Shown here in pieces: positions 1-8,065 of a DNA stretch of 64,000 bases. The notes under the pieces are model-generated. The model was not told the origin of the DNA. It saw only the letters and a list, made by a program, of their open reading frames with translations, and searched no databases. The position numbers and the translations under genes were made by a program. Location: the NCBI RefSeq assembly GCF_040256645.1, contig NZ_CP158281.1, forward strand, positions 1,426,001-1,490,000, written 5' to 3'. How positions within the stretch are numbered: the first letter of the stretch is position 1; every line of letters starts with the position of its first letter. This stretch comes from Brevibacterium sp. CBA3109 (GTDB taxonomy: Bacteria > Actinomycetota > Actinomycetes > Actinomycetales > Brevibacteriaceae).

Positions 1-1
1 C

Positions 2-43
2 ATCACGAAGGGGACCGAACCAGGGGAGGTGCCCAGCCGGTGA
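2..43 (+). CDS. 3' end of an upstream gene, probably a thiosulfate/3-mercaptopyruvate sulfurtransferase (partial)
   Basis: Only the last 13 codons are inside the window. They read ITKGTEPGEVPSR and end at TGA 41-43, overlapping the ATG of the sufE-like gene at 43. Seen: an open frame and a stop/start overlap. Known: in actinobacteria such as M. tuberculosis (sseA-Rv3284) a rhodanese-type sulfurtransferase precedes a SufE-family gene, and sulfurtransferase C-termini often end in a similar Gly-Glu-Pro-Gly tail. The identity is therefore inferred from context; the fragment is too short to prove it. Confidence 0.45.
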   Translation: MTKGTEPGEVPSR

Positions 44-537
44 TGACTGCTGACACACACGCATCCGAACCCGAGAACTCGGACCTGCCGGAGAGCCTGC
101 GGGAGATCGTTGCGGACTTCGCGGAAACAGAGTCCAGCGACCGACTGCAGCTGCTGCTCGAACTCGCAACCGAGCTGCCCGAGCTGCCACCGCGCTACAG
201 TGATCACCCCGAGCTGCTCGAGCCGGTGCCCGAATGTCAGTCGCCGATCTTCCTCGTCACCGAGGTTGAGAATCCCGAGCAGGGGGAGCAAGCGGTCGTG
301 ACGCTGCACTTCTCTGCGCCTCCCGAGGCGCCGACGACGCGTGGCTTCGCCGGGATTCTCCACGAAGGGCTCAACGGCCAGACCGCCGAGGTGGTCCTGT
401 CCATCCCCGCCGACCTGCCACTGCGCCTGTCGATGACCGAGTTGGTCAGCCCCCTGCGTCTGCGTGGGATGAGCGGAATGCTCTCCCGGATCCAGCGTCA
501 GGTCTCCGAGAGGATCGGCAAGATCACAGGCCAGTGA
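43..537 (+). CDS. sufE: SufE family Fe-S cluster assembly protein
   Basis: SufE proteins accept persulfide sulfur from a cysteine desulfurase (SufS) or a sulfurtransferase and stimulate Fe-S cluster assembly in the cytoplasm. The 164-residue product has the family layout: an N-terminal helix-rich part with the LPELPPRY stretch, then PECQSPIFLV, whose cysteine (about residue 65) is the expected sulfur-accepting residue, then a region ending in the GFAGILHEGLNG segment that matches the usual SufE core. ATG 43 is preferred over GTG 40 because AGGGGAGG (22-29) lies 13 bases before it. The start overlaps the stop of the upstream gene, which suggests translational coupling. The tail after residue 140 is longer than in enterobacterial SufE, as is common in actinobacteria. 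Confidence 0.85.
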   Translation: MTADTHASEPENSDLPESLREIVADFAETESSDRLQLLLELATELPELPPRYSDHPELLEPVPECQSPIFLVTEVENPEQGEQAVVTLHFSAPPEAPTTRGFAGILHEGLNGQTAEVVLSIPADLPLRLSMTELVSPLRLRGMSGMLSRIQRQVSERIGKITGQ

Positions 538-549
538 TCGGGAATTCGT

Positions 550-578
550 TTGGATGAGCCGAAGTTTTCGACTAGATT
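550..578 (+). promoter_or_regulatory. Putative promoter of the siderophore transport operon
   Basis: TTGGAT (550-555) and TAGATT (573-578) are separated by exactly 17 bases, a good sigma-70-type match, 45 bases upstream of the ATG at 623. The DtxR-like box begins at the last base of the -10 element. Confidence 0.6.
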
Positions 579-596
579 GTGGTTAGCCTGCCCTTA
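578..596 (+). promoter_or_regulatory. Putative DtxR/IdeR iron box
   Basis: TGTGGTTAGCCTGCCCTTA matches the actinobacterial iron-box consensus TTAGGTTAGCCTAACCTAA at 14 of 19 positions, including the core GGTTAGCCT. It covers the expected transcription start of the iron transporter operon, the normal position for repression by iron-loaded DtxR/IdeR. The match is seen directly; binding is inferred. Confidence 0.6.
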
Positions 597-622
597 ATTA
601 GTCGATGCTAAGGAACCCTCCG

Positions 623-1690
623 ATGACCGGTCTCGCCACCACCGCCTCGGCGAATTCGTCTGAGGTGAGCGGTCAGAAGGCGAGCCGGGCACTGAAAGTC
701 AAAAGAGCCGTCGGGCTCATCGTGGCGATTCTTGCATTGGTTGTCGTCGTGCTGGCGTCACTGGCCATCGGCACCCGGGACATGCCGGTCTCGGAGGTCC
801 TCGGAGCGTTCTTCGACCCCAACGGCAGCGACGACCAATTGGTCGTATTGGAACTGCGGCTGCCCCGGACCGTTCTCGGCATCCTCGTCGGCATGGGACT
901 GGGCTTGGCAGGTGGTCTCATCCAGGCTCTGACCCGCAACCCTCTTGCAGATCCGGGCATCCTCGGCGTCAACGCCGGAGCCTCCTTCGCGGTGGCCATC
1001 GGCGTCGGGTTCTTCGGAATCACTTCGATCAACGGCTACATCTGGTTCGCCTTCCTCGGCGCCCTCGTGGCCACGACCGGTGTGTACATCATCGGCTCCT
1101 CCGGTCGGAACCACAGCGTCGATCCGATCCGCCTGACCTTGGCGGGAGTCGCGGTCGCCGCGGTCCTGACGGGACTGACCAAGGGAATCCTGCTCACGAA
1201 CGAAAGAGCCTTCGACGCCTTCCGGGCATGGGACGTCGGAGCCATTGCCGGTCGCGGCTTCGATACGATCTACGCGGTCGCCCCATTCATCATCGTCGGC
1301 ATCGTCCTGGCATTGTTCCTGGCCCACTCGCTCAACGCGGTGGCACTGGGCGACGATCTGGCTGCCAGCCTGGGCACCTCGGTCAATCGCACCCGCATCA
1401 TCACCATTCTCGCGGTCACTCTCCTGGCAGGTGGCGCCACCGCTGCCGCCGGGCCGATCGGCTTCATCGGACTGATGATTCCACATATCGCCCGCTGGAT
1501 CGTCGGTCCGGATCAGAGATGGATACTGAGCTATTCGGTGATTCTTTCGCCCATCCTGCTTCTCATCTCCGATGTGCTCGGGCGTGTGGTGATGAAACCG
1601 GGCGAACTTCAGGTCGGCGTCGTCACCGCCTTCGTCGGGGCACCGGTGCTCATCGCCCTGGTTCGCAGAAAGAAGGCGAGCGGACTGTGA
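623..1690 (+). CDS. Iron-siderophore ABC transporter permease, FecCD family (first subunit)
   Basis: One half of the membrane channel of a ferric-siderophore importer. The 355-residue protein has about ten hydrophobic segments and the typical FecCD sequence ALTRNPLADPGILGVNAGAS in the first third, plus AAGPIGFIGLMIPHIAR near residue 280, the region that couples to the ATPase. ATG 623 is chosen over the upstream ATG 605 because AAGGA (610-614) is 8 bases before it. It is first of a three-gene operon; its TGA overlaps the GTG of the next gene (GTGA). No substrate-binding lipoprotein gene adjoins it, so the siderophore is unknown and the receptor must be encoded elsewhere. Iron regulation is suggested by the upstream box. 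Confidence 0.93.
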   Translation: MTGLATTASANSSEVSGQKASRALKVKRAVGLIVAILALVVVVLASLAIGTRDMPVSEVLGAFFDPNGSDDQLVVLELRLPRTVLGILVGMGLGLAGGLIQALTRNPLADPGILGVNAGASFAVAIGVGFFGITSINGYIWFAFLGALVATTGVYIIGSSGRNHSVDPIRLTLAGVAVAAVLTGLTKGILLTNERAFDAFRAWDVGAIAGRGFDTIYAVAPFIIVGIVLALFLAHSLNAVALGDDLAASLGTSVNRTRIITILAVTLLAGGATAAAGPIGFIGLMIPHIARWIVGPDQRWILSYSVILSPILLLISDVLGRVVMKPGELQVGVVTAFVGAPVLIALVRRKKASGL

Positions 1691-2793
1691 AATCGTCGAA
1701 CTCACCGCTCGGTGGCGCCACTGAATTCGTTCCAGGACGCCGCGCCCTGCCGGGGGAGCGGATCAACTTCGGTCGCCCTATGCTGCGAGCCTTCGGCTTC
1801 CGCATCGATCTGCGCGTCGTGGTCACAGCCGGCATCGTCACGCTTCTGGCCCTGGGCTGCGGGTTCTTGGGACTGCTGCTGGGAGAGTTCTCGCTGACTC
1901 CCAGCGAGGTCTTCCAAGGACTGTTCGGCCAGGCCGACAAAAGCATCGTCAACACCGTCGTCGGGCAATGGCGGGCACCGCGCATCATCGCTGGAATCGT
2001 CCTTGGGGCGGGCCTGGGGGTTTCGGGCGCGGTGTTCCAGTCCCTGACCCGCAACCCTCTGGGCAGCCCCGACATCATCGGTTTCTCCACCGGTGCCTAC
2101 ACCGGCGGCATCCTCACCATCATCGTCTTCGGCTCCAGCTTCATCTCCACCGCCTTCGGTGCGATCATCGGCGGCCTCCTCACCGCCATCGTGGTCTACC
2201 TCCTGACGTGGAAGGGCGGCGTCCAAGGCTTCCGGCTCATCATCGTCGGCATCGCGCTGACTGCCATGCTCAACGCCTTCAACACCTGGCTGATTCTGCG
2301 CGCCGATCTCGACCTCGCGATGGCAGCAGCCACGTGGGGTGCTGGAACACTCAACGGCATGGGCTGGTCGACCCTCCTGCCGGCCGCCATCGGCACTGTG
2401 CTCCTTGCCCTGGGATGTGGTCTCTTCTCGCGCGGCCTGGGGACCCTGGAACTCGGCGATGACACAGCTAAGGCACTCGGCGTGCGCAATGAACCCGTTC
2501 GTGCCGGTCTCATCCTGGTGGCCGTAGCTCTCGTCGCCGTCGTCACGGCGGCCGCGGGACCGATCGCCTTCGTCGCCCTTGCCGCCCCGCAGATCGGGCG
2601 CAGAATCGCAAGATCCCAGGGCACTAGCCTGCTGTCTGCGGCGGCAGTCGGAGCGCTCCTGCTCGTGGCCGCGGACCTCATCGCCCAGCACGCTCTGGGC
2701 GAGACCCAACTTCCCGTCGGAGTCGTCACCGTGTGCATCGGCGGCATCTACCTGATCTGGCTCCTCATCCAAGAAGCTCGGAAGGCACAATGA
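1687..2793 (+). CDS. Iron-siderophore ABC transporter permease, FecCD family (second subunit)
   Basis: Second channel subunit of the same importer, 368 residues, with the FecCD signatures SLTRNPLGSPDIIGFSTGA and AAGPIAFVALAAPQIGRR. The frame stays open far upstream of the gene, but that extension is Arg/His-rich antisense-like sequence inside the first permease gene. The real start is GTG 1687, which overlaps the previous stop and has AGAAGG (1671-1676) 10 bases upstream. The first 30 residues are hydrophilic, then hydrophobic segments begin. The stop TGA 2791-2793 overlaps the ATG of the ATPase gene, so all three genes are translationally coupled. The two permeases are diverged paralogues and would form a heterodimer. 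Confidence 0.92.
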   Translation: MKSSNSPLGGATEFVPGRRALPGERINFGRPMLRAFGFRIDLRVVVTAGIVTLLALGCGFLGLLLGEFSLTPSEVFQGLFGQADKSIVNTVVGQWRAPRIIAGIVLGAGLGVSGAVFQSLTRNPLGSPDIIGFSTGAYTGGILTIIVFGSSFISTAFGAIIGGLLTAIVVYLLTWKGGVQGFRLIIVGIALTAMLNAFNTWLILRADLDLAMAAATWGAGTLNGMGWSTLLPAAIGTVLLALGCGLFSRGLGTLELGDDTAKALGVRNEPVRAGLILVAVALVAVVTAAAGPIAFVALAAPQIGRRIARSQGTSLLSAAAVGALLLVAADLIAQHALGETQLPVGVVTVCIGGIYLIWLLIQEARKAQ

Positions 2794-3659
2794 GCATCTC
2801 ATCTGACACAACGGACACTACTGACACGACGGGCACGACGGGCAAGGCGGCGTCGGTCACCGCTCCGCTGGCAGCCCGCGATCTCGATCTCGCCTACGAC
2901 CATCGGCAGGTCATCGCCGACCTCGACGTTGAAATCGCAGCGGGCAAGTTCACCGTCATCGTCGGCCCCAATGCCTGCGGGAAGTCGACGCTGCTGAGGG
3001 CACTGGCCAGATTGATGAGTCCGGCGAAGGGCACGGTGCTCCTCGACGGCGGAAACATCGCACAGCTGAAGACGAAGCAGATCGCCAAGCGTTTGGGACT
3101 GCTCCCGCAGACCTCGATCGCCCCCGACGGCATCACCGTGGGTGAACTCGTGGCTCGCGGACGTCACCCGCACCAGTCGTTCCTCAAACAGTGGACTGAC
3201 GAGGATGAGGTCGCCGTGCTCTCGGCGCTGCGTGCAACGAACACCGAAGTGCTGTCCTCTCGCCAGGTCGATGAGCTCTCCGGAGGTCAGCGGCAACGGG
3301 TCTGGGTGGCGATGGTGCTGGCGCAGGAGACGCCGCTGATGCTCCTTGACGAACCCACGACGTTCCTCGACCTTGCCTTCCAGATTGAGCTGCTCGACCT
3401 GTTCGCCCAGCTCAACAACGAACACAGTCACACTTTTGTCGCCGTCCTCCACGACCTCAACCAGGCGTGCCGATACGCCGATGAGATCATCGCGATGAAG
3501 AACGGTGCGATCGTCGCGCAGGGTGCACCGGCCGAGATCATCACGTCAGAACTGGTGCACCAGGTCTTCGGCATCGACTGCACCGTCATCGACGACCCCG
3601 TGACCGGTGCGCCGATGATCGTACCCGGTAAGCCGAAGAAGACCTTCGCTGATCGCTGA
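2790..3659 (+). CDS. Iron-siderophore ABC transporter ATP-binding protein (FepC/FecE type)
   Basis: Cytoplasmic ATPase that powers the FecCD permeases. The 289-residue protein shows all ABC motifs in order: Walker A GPNACGKST (59-67), Q-loop LLPQTS (about 104-109), signature LSGGQRQR (163-170), Walker B LMLLDEPT (183-190) and the switch histidine in VLHDLNQ (221). ATG 2790 overlaps the preceding stop. The N-terminus is odd: residues 5-18 are a low-complexity Asp/Thr/Gly-Thr repeat from tandem ACGACN-like codons and precede the usual beginning of the fold near residue 27. It is the last gene of the operon; a short 75-base gap separates it from the convergent DUF808 gene. Confidence 0.95.
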   Translation: MSISSDTTDTTDTTGTTGKAASVTAPLAARDLDLAYDHRQVIADLDVEIAAGKFTVIVGPNACGKSTLLRALARLMSPAKGTVLLDGGNIAQLKTKQIAKRLGLLPQTSIAPDGITVGELVARGRHPHQSFLKQWTDEDEVAVLSALRATNTEVLSSRQVDELSGGQRQRVWVAMVLAQETPLMLLDEPTTFLDLAFQIELLDLFAQLNNEHSHTFVAVLHDLNQACRYADEIIAMKNGAIVAQGAPAEIITSELVHQVFGIDCTVIDDPVTGAPMIVPGKPKKTFADR

Positions 3660-3734
3660 TCTTCAATACCTGTGTAACTGAGCTGTCGGGCATACCGCCG
3701 ACCAGACCCAAAGCGCATGCTGAAGAGGTAGGAC

Positions 3735-4871
3735 TCAGTTCTTCGGCGAGTCTTTGTCCTGACCTGGGGCATAGTCTGGTTTAGGGCCTGCTCCGTGGTC
3801 TGTTGGAGAACCCGCGTCTGCAGCTTCACCAGCAGATGTGGCAGCAGGTGAGCTGGTGTCTGCGGATATCTTCTGTTCGCTCGTCTGGTCTTTCTGCACT
3901 CCAGCCTCCTTGTCGTCGTTGCGCCCCGACTTCATCAGTGCCGTGATGCCGATGGCGATTCCTGCCACGATGCCTCCCCAGATGGCGCCGAGGATGAGCG
4001 AGAAGAATGTGTTGACCAGCCAGCCGAGGAGTCCCCCGACGGCCGGGATCATAGCCACGGGCTGCTCGAGGTGGTGAACGAAGTCGTAGAGGGCATGGAG
4101 GCCGAGTTCGTCTGTACCTATGAGGATGATGTGTCCGCCGACCCAGAGCATGGCGAAGGTGCCGACGACTGACAGCCCACCGAGGAGCTTGGGCATTGCC
4201 TTAACGAGGAACCGGCCGAACTTCTGTGTGCCCGGTTTGTCCTCCCGTGCCATGTGCAGTCCGATGTCGTCCATCTTCACGATGAGGGCCACAGAACCGT
4301 AGACCCCGATAGTGATCGCCAGGGCCACGACGAGCAGGATGATGGCCCGGGGGAGCAGGGCCTCACTGGCTACCTCGTTGAGGGCGATGACCATGATTTC
4401 GCAGCTGAGCACGAAGTCTGTGGTGATGGCTGAGCGGACGATCTTCTTCTCAGAGTCGCCGTCATTCTTCTTGCCGTGCTTGGATTCCTTCTTCGGTTCT
4501 TCGTGGTGTTCGATCCACCCGAACTTCTCGAAGATCTTCTCTGCGCCCTCGAAGCACAGATAGGTGCCACCGACCATCAGCAGCGGAGTCAGCAGCCACG
4601 GGAGGAATTCGCTGAGCAACAGGATGATCGGCAGGATGATGAGGATTTTGTTGATCAGCGAACCCAAGGCGATGCGCTTGATGATCGGAAGTTCCCGCTT
4701 CGGGTCGACCCCCTCAACGAATTTGGGTGTCACTGCGGCATCGTCGACGACGACGCCTGCAGCTTTGACTCCTGCCCGTGATGCGCCCGCGGCAACATCA
4801 TCGAGGCTCGCCGCCGAGAGTTTGACGAGAGCCGCCACATCATCGAGGAGTGCGAACAGTCCACCGGCCAC
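3735..4871 (-). CDS. DUF808 (YedI-like) inner membrane protein
   Basis: A 378-residue membrane protein of the DUF808/YedI family, whose function is not established. The N-terminus MAGGLFALLDDVAALVKLSA is family-typical and is followed by about six hydrophobic segments and two conserved acidic/lysine-rich loops (KRELPIIKRIALGSLINK; EGAEKIFEKFG). The C-terminal 60 residues are a hydrophilic Ala/Ser/Asp/Pro tail not expected in the short family members. The start is GTG 4869-4871 with GAAGGA 6 bases upstream; the preceding gene's TAA (4872-4874) touches it with no gap. It is third in a minus-strand operon after two META-domain proteins, an uncommon pairing that may suggest an envelope-stress role, which is inference only. 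Confidence 0.85.
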   Translation of the reverse strand: MAGGLFALLDDVAALVKLSAASLDDVAAGASRAGVKAAGVVVDDAAVTPKFVEGVDPKRELPIIKRIALGSLINKILIILPIILLLSEFLPWLLTPLLMVGGTYLCFEGAEKIFEKFGWIEHHEEPKKESKHGKKNDGDSEKKIVRSAITTDFVLSCEIMVIALNEVASEALLPRAIILLVVALAITIGVYGSVALIVKMDDIGLHMAREDKPGTQKFGRFLVKAMPKLLGGLSVVGTFAMLWVGGHIILIGTDELGLHALYDFVHHLEQPVAMIPAVGGLLGWLVNTFFSLILGAIWGGIVAGIAIGITALMKSGRNDDKEAGVQKDQTSEQKISADTSSPAATSAGEAADAGSPTDHGAGPKPDYAPGQDKDSPKN

Positions 4872-5192
4872 TTAATGTCCTTCGTCGGGTTCGTCCGAAC
4901 TGGATTCCCTGACCAGCTCGCCGAGGTGGTTGCCGCCGTGGTCGAAGACGGTGAGTACGTCACCGTCGGCCTCAGCGCGGTGAACCCGACCCACCCAGGC
5001 CTCCATGCCCATGACGGCGCGCTGCGTGGTGGCGAAGGGTTTGATGACCACTCCTGGACCCTCAGCCCCCCACGTCGTTGAGATTCGATTTCCGCCATCG
5101 CTGCCGGTCAACGTTCCATCCTCGTCAAACTGGAGGAATGCCGAGGACCCGTCCTTGGCGCTGATCCACTTGCCATTGAGCTGCTGTGTCAT
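4872..5192 (-). CDS. META-domain (HslJ-like) protein without signal peptide
   Basis: A 106-residue predicted cytoplasmic protein clearly related to the lipoprotein encoded just upstream: both share the pattern GKW, FLxF, DGxxxGSDG, TTW and TTQ. The META domain (DUF306, HslJ) is usually a periplasmic or secreted beta fold of unclear function. Unlike its neighbour this copy lacks a signal peptide and has Gly and Val where the lipoprotein has its two cysteines (SDGGN and TTQRAVMG). ATG 5190-5192 overlaps the neighbour's TGA (ATGA), so translation is coupled. The start is set by MTQQLNGKW, where homology begins; the open frame upstream is a shadow of the lipoprotein gene. Confidence 0.75.
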   Translation of the reverse strand: MTQQLNGKWISAKDGSSAFLQFDEDGTLTGSDGGNRISTTWGAEGPGVVIKPFATTQRAVMGMEAWVGRVHRAEADGDVLTVFDHGGNHLGELVRESSSDEPDEGH

Positions 5193-5653
5193 TTGTCCTC
5201 TTTCTCCAAGCCGCCGATGACCTTCCCGCTGGCGTCGGCGACTTTCATGACGTTGCCTTCGACCGTTGCTGAAGATGCTTTGGACAGCCACGGGTCCACG
5301 CCTGCGCACGCTTTCTGGGTCGTGGTGAATGAGGTGATGAGAACCTTGTCCCCGTCGACTTCCCACGTTGTCTGGATTGCGTTGCAGCCATCGGATCCCT
5401 TGATCTGGCCGTCGTCGGTGAACTCGAGAAACGGATCCCCAGCCTCTGGAGAGGTCCATTTCCCTGCGGGATCGAGCGCCTCAGCATCTGCCGAGTCCGT
5501 GGAAGATTTGGAGTCCGTGGGCTCAGCGCTGGTTGGTTCGCTGGGTTCGGAGCCAGTCCCGCATGCTGCTAGGGGCAGGACGAGGCCGAGAACGGCAATT
5601 CTCATCACACGACTGAACGCAGCTGAAGTTCTGTTTGCAGTGAGGTTGAGCAT
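5189..5653 (-). CDS. META-domain (HslJ-like) lipoprotein
   Basis: A 154-residue secreted lipoprotein. It has a positively charged n-region, a hydrophobic stretch and lipobox LPLAAC with the lipidated cysteine at about residue 31, then a Ser/Glu/Thr/Asp-rich linker and a single META domain (about 60-154) with the family pattern FTDDGQIKGSDGCN and TTTQKACAG. The two domain cysteines could form a disulfide outside the membrane. The start is uncertain: ATG 5653 gives a complete signal peptide, ATG 5605 a very short one, and neither has a clear ribosome binding site. It is first gene of a three-gene minus-strand operon. META proteins are linked to heat-shock or novobiocin tolerance in E. coli (HslJ); the role here is unknown. 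Confidence 0.78.
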   Translation of the reverse strand: MLNLTANRTSAAFSRVMRIAVLGLVLPLAACGTGSEPSEPTSAEPTDSKSSTDSADAEALDPAGKWTSPEAGDPFLEFTDDGQIKGSDGCNAIQTTWEVDGDKVLITSFTTTQKACAGVDPWLSKASSATVEGNVMKVADASGKVIGGLEKEDK

Positions 5654-5898
5654 GCACCGATCATAACGGCCAGCCTTGAGCGCTTCATGGAGAACGCGGC
5701 ATACCGCCTGCCAGTTCAGGTTTTGTACGTTGTGTTCACGATCAACATGCATTGTGGTTGCTTCCAATCGTTGCCAAACCGTAATCTTTCATGTGGTTGA
5801 AAGACTGTTCTCAGATATATTCGCGCAATCATTGACGTGCTGGACGAAGAGGGCACAGGCGACAGCAACAGTAAATCCGATCAAGGGAACCCAAGAGT

Positions 5899-7797
5899 AT
5901 GCAGAAGAAACTCGTGCAGAGTTCGCTGGCACTGACCGCCGCCGCGGCGCTCAGTCTCGGCAGTGCGTTTGTCGCATCCCCTGCAATGGCCGACAACGGC
6001 TCGGAGAAGCTCGATGTGCAGAGCGAGACCCAGGTGCAGAAGGCACTGTCAGACGTCGAGGGCGTCAACGCCTACGGCGCTAAGGGCGGTCAGCTCAACA
6101 TCGGTGTCGAGAAGAAGACATCCGAGATCAAGGATCTCGAAAAGAAATACGAGAACATCAACGTCACCGACGGCGTCAAGGAACTCAAGCGCCATTCCGA
6201 GAACGATGTCGTCGGCGGTGCGGGTTACCTGGCAACCGTCGGTGAGGGCGCTGGCGCCTGCTCAACCGGATTCTCCGGTTGGGACGGAGACGGAAACCCA
6301 GTCGTCCTGACCGCTGGTCACTGCTCGAAGATCATTGAAAAATCTGGCGAGATCACCGGAGACAGCACGGTCGACCAGACCGAGAAGCCCAAGAGTGCTC
6401 CTGCCAATGGCGGAGATGGCTTCCAGCGCTCCGGCAACGGCGTTCTCGGCGAGTGGGGCTTCCACAGCTATGGCACCGGGGATCTGCTCGATGGCACCGA
6501 AGACCCGAGCAGCGCCAAAGACAGCGATATTGACTTCGCGGTCATCAAGGTCGATCAGTCGAAGTACGCCGCCAAGAACGGTGTCACCGACTGGACGAGC
6601 GCCGACTCGAACGATCTGTCTTCGAGCCTCGAAACCGATATCACCAAGGTCGGCGCGCACAAGGACGGTACCGTCCAGAAGTCGGGTCGCACGACTGGCC
6701 TGACCGAAGGCGAGGTCGACTCCGAGTACAACGACAAGTTCGACTACGCGAATGTCGGCGGATACTGGGTCCACGGATTCGGCGTGACGTCCCCAGCCGA
6801 TAAGCCGTTCTCGCAGCCAGGTGACTCCGGTGGCGCTGTCTTCCAGGGCGACACCGCTGTTGGTGTCATCTCCGGCGGCGGGCCGCTGGACGAGGACACC
6901 CAGTTCGGCTGGGTTGCCGACCTTGACAACTCTCTGGCGCAGTCCGGAGTGGACTTCAGCCTCGAGAAGCCAGGAGACGAGACTCCTGAGGCTCCGAAGG
7001 CCCCTGTAGCCAAGGACCAGACCATCGAGCCCAAGGGCGATGTGACAGGTAAGGCCGAGGCTGGCGCCAAGGTTGAGGTCAAGTGGGAAGCTGCCAAGGG
7101 CACCCAGGCTGCCGGAGACGATTCCGAGACGGTCAAGGCCGACAAGAACGGCAAGTTCATAGTCGAGGGCCCCAAGGCTGAAGGTACGTACAAGTTCTCC
7201 GCTACCGCCACAGTTGATGGTCAGGAATCCAAGACCACCGAGTTCGAGGTGACTGTAGAGAAGGAAGAGACCGAGGCTCCTGCTCCTGTCGAGCGCGAGA
7301 TCAACGTTGACCCCAAGGAGATCGTTGCTTCCGACTTCGTGAAGGAAGACGAGGGCGTGACTGTCACGGTCAAGGGCTTCGACGAAGGCGAGAAGGTGAC
7401 CCTCAAGGTCGCATCCGGTCCTGAGAACGTTGAAGGCATCACCCTCGATGAGACCGCAAACGAGAACGGTGCCGCTGCCTTCTCGATCTACGGCACGAGC
7501 GAAACAGATCCTTCGGTCTACCTCGGCAAGTACGACGTGAACGTCACCGGAGCCAACGACACCGATGAAGAGAAGGCTCTTGCCGGCTCCTTCAGCGTTG
7601 TTGCAGACGAAGACGGCAACGGCGGCGGAAACGACGGCGGCGACAACGGCAGTAAGGATGACGACGGCAATGGTGACGGTGGATCTGATCTGCCTCGCAC
7701 CGGTGCTGAACTGACCGGCCTCGCTGCCGGTGCCGGACTCCTCGTTGTCGGTGGAGCCGCAGTTGTTCTGACCATGCGTCGGAACAAGAAGAACTGA
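5899..7797 (+). CDS. LPXTG-anchored streptogrisin-like S1 serine protease, copy 1
   Basis: A 632-residue cell-wall-anchored serine protease. Order: signal peptide (1-31, ending AMA), a short coiled propeptide (about 36-103), a chymotrypsin-like domain beginning VVGGAGYL (104), catalytic His141 in LTAGHC, probable Asp211 in SDIDFAVI, and Ser309 in PGDSGGAVF. The SGRTTGLTEGEV stretch is typical of streptogrisins. Then follow an Ig-like domain (about 365-455), a second beta-rich domain (about 465-570), a Gly/Asp linker, LPRTG (598-602), a membrane segment and the basic tail MRRNKKN. Only one cysteine pair (121, 142) is present in the protease domain. Its 5' and 3' ends are nearly identical in DNA to the next gene. 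No sortase gene is in the window. Confidence 0.92.
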   Translation: MQKKLVQSSLALTAAAALSLGSAFVASPAMADNGSEKLDVQSETQVQKALSDVEGVNAYGAKGGQLNIGVEKKTSEIKDLEKKYENINVTDGVKELKRHSENDVVGGAGYLATVGEGAGACSTGFSGWDGDGNPVVLTAGHCSKIIEKSGEITGDSTVDQTEKPKSAPANGGDGFQRSGNGVLGEWGFHSYGTGDLLDGTEDPSSAKDSDIDFAVIKVDQSKYAAKNGVTDWTSADSNDLSSSLETDITKVGAHKDGTVQKSGRTTGLTEGEVDSEYNDKFDYANVGGYWVHGFGVTSPADKPFSQPGDSGGAVFQGDTAVGVISGGGPLDEDTQFGWVADLDNSLAQSGVDFSLEKPGDETPEAPKAPVAKDQTIEPKGDVTGKAEAGAKVEVKWEAAKGTQAAGDDSETVKADKNGKFIVEGPKAEGTYKFSATATVDGQESKTTEFEVTVEKEETEAPAPVEREINVDPKEIVASDFVKEDEGVTVTVKGFDEGEKVTLKVASGPENVEGITLDETANENGAAAFSIYGTSETDPSVYLGKYDVNVTGANDTDEEKALAGSFSVVADEDGNGGGNDGGDNGSKDDDGNGDGGSDLPRTGAELTGLAAGAGLLVVGGAAVVLTMRRNKKN

Positions 7798-7840
7798 ATA
7801 TGACTCACACGATCAGCCAATGATCGTCTGAGAGTTCACA

Positions 7841-7874
7841 AGAGCGCCCCTGGTCTTCGGACCAGGGGCGCTCT
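7841..7874 (+). terminator. Strong hairpin terminator after protease copy 1
   Basis: A perfect 15-base stem (7841-7855 with 7860-7874) closed by a TTCG loop, 44 bases after the stop. No long T-run follows, as is common for actinobacterial terminators. A homologous hairpin with compensatory base changes follows the second protease gene. Confidence 0.8.
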
Positions 7875-8065
7875 GCATCTATGGGCGTTGCAAACTGCCA
7901 GGCATCCAACACGGCCTATTTCAGCGACTGCTGTTGTTTCGTTCATTTAGTTCACAGTCCGAGGGACGCTTTCTTGGTAGTCGCTGCATACAGCCCGTAA
8001 CCTTACCGTGACCAAGGTCATCAGTTTGTGACAAAGCTTGCTCCCGATAAGAGAGACTAAAACGT

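Noticed and set aside
1228..1686. Upstream extension of the second FecCD permease frame
   Set aside because: It lies wholly inside the first permease gene, is Arg/His/Gly-rich and has no family similarity; GTG 1687 overlaps the preceding stop and has a ribosome binding site.
758..1705. Long minus-strand open frames over the FecCD genes
   Set aside because: Rich in Asp/Gly/Arg with no conserved motif; typical antisense artefacts of high-G+C genes. Similar frames over typA, icd, the DppB-like gene and dapE were rejected for the same reason.
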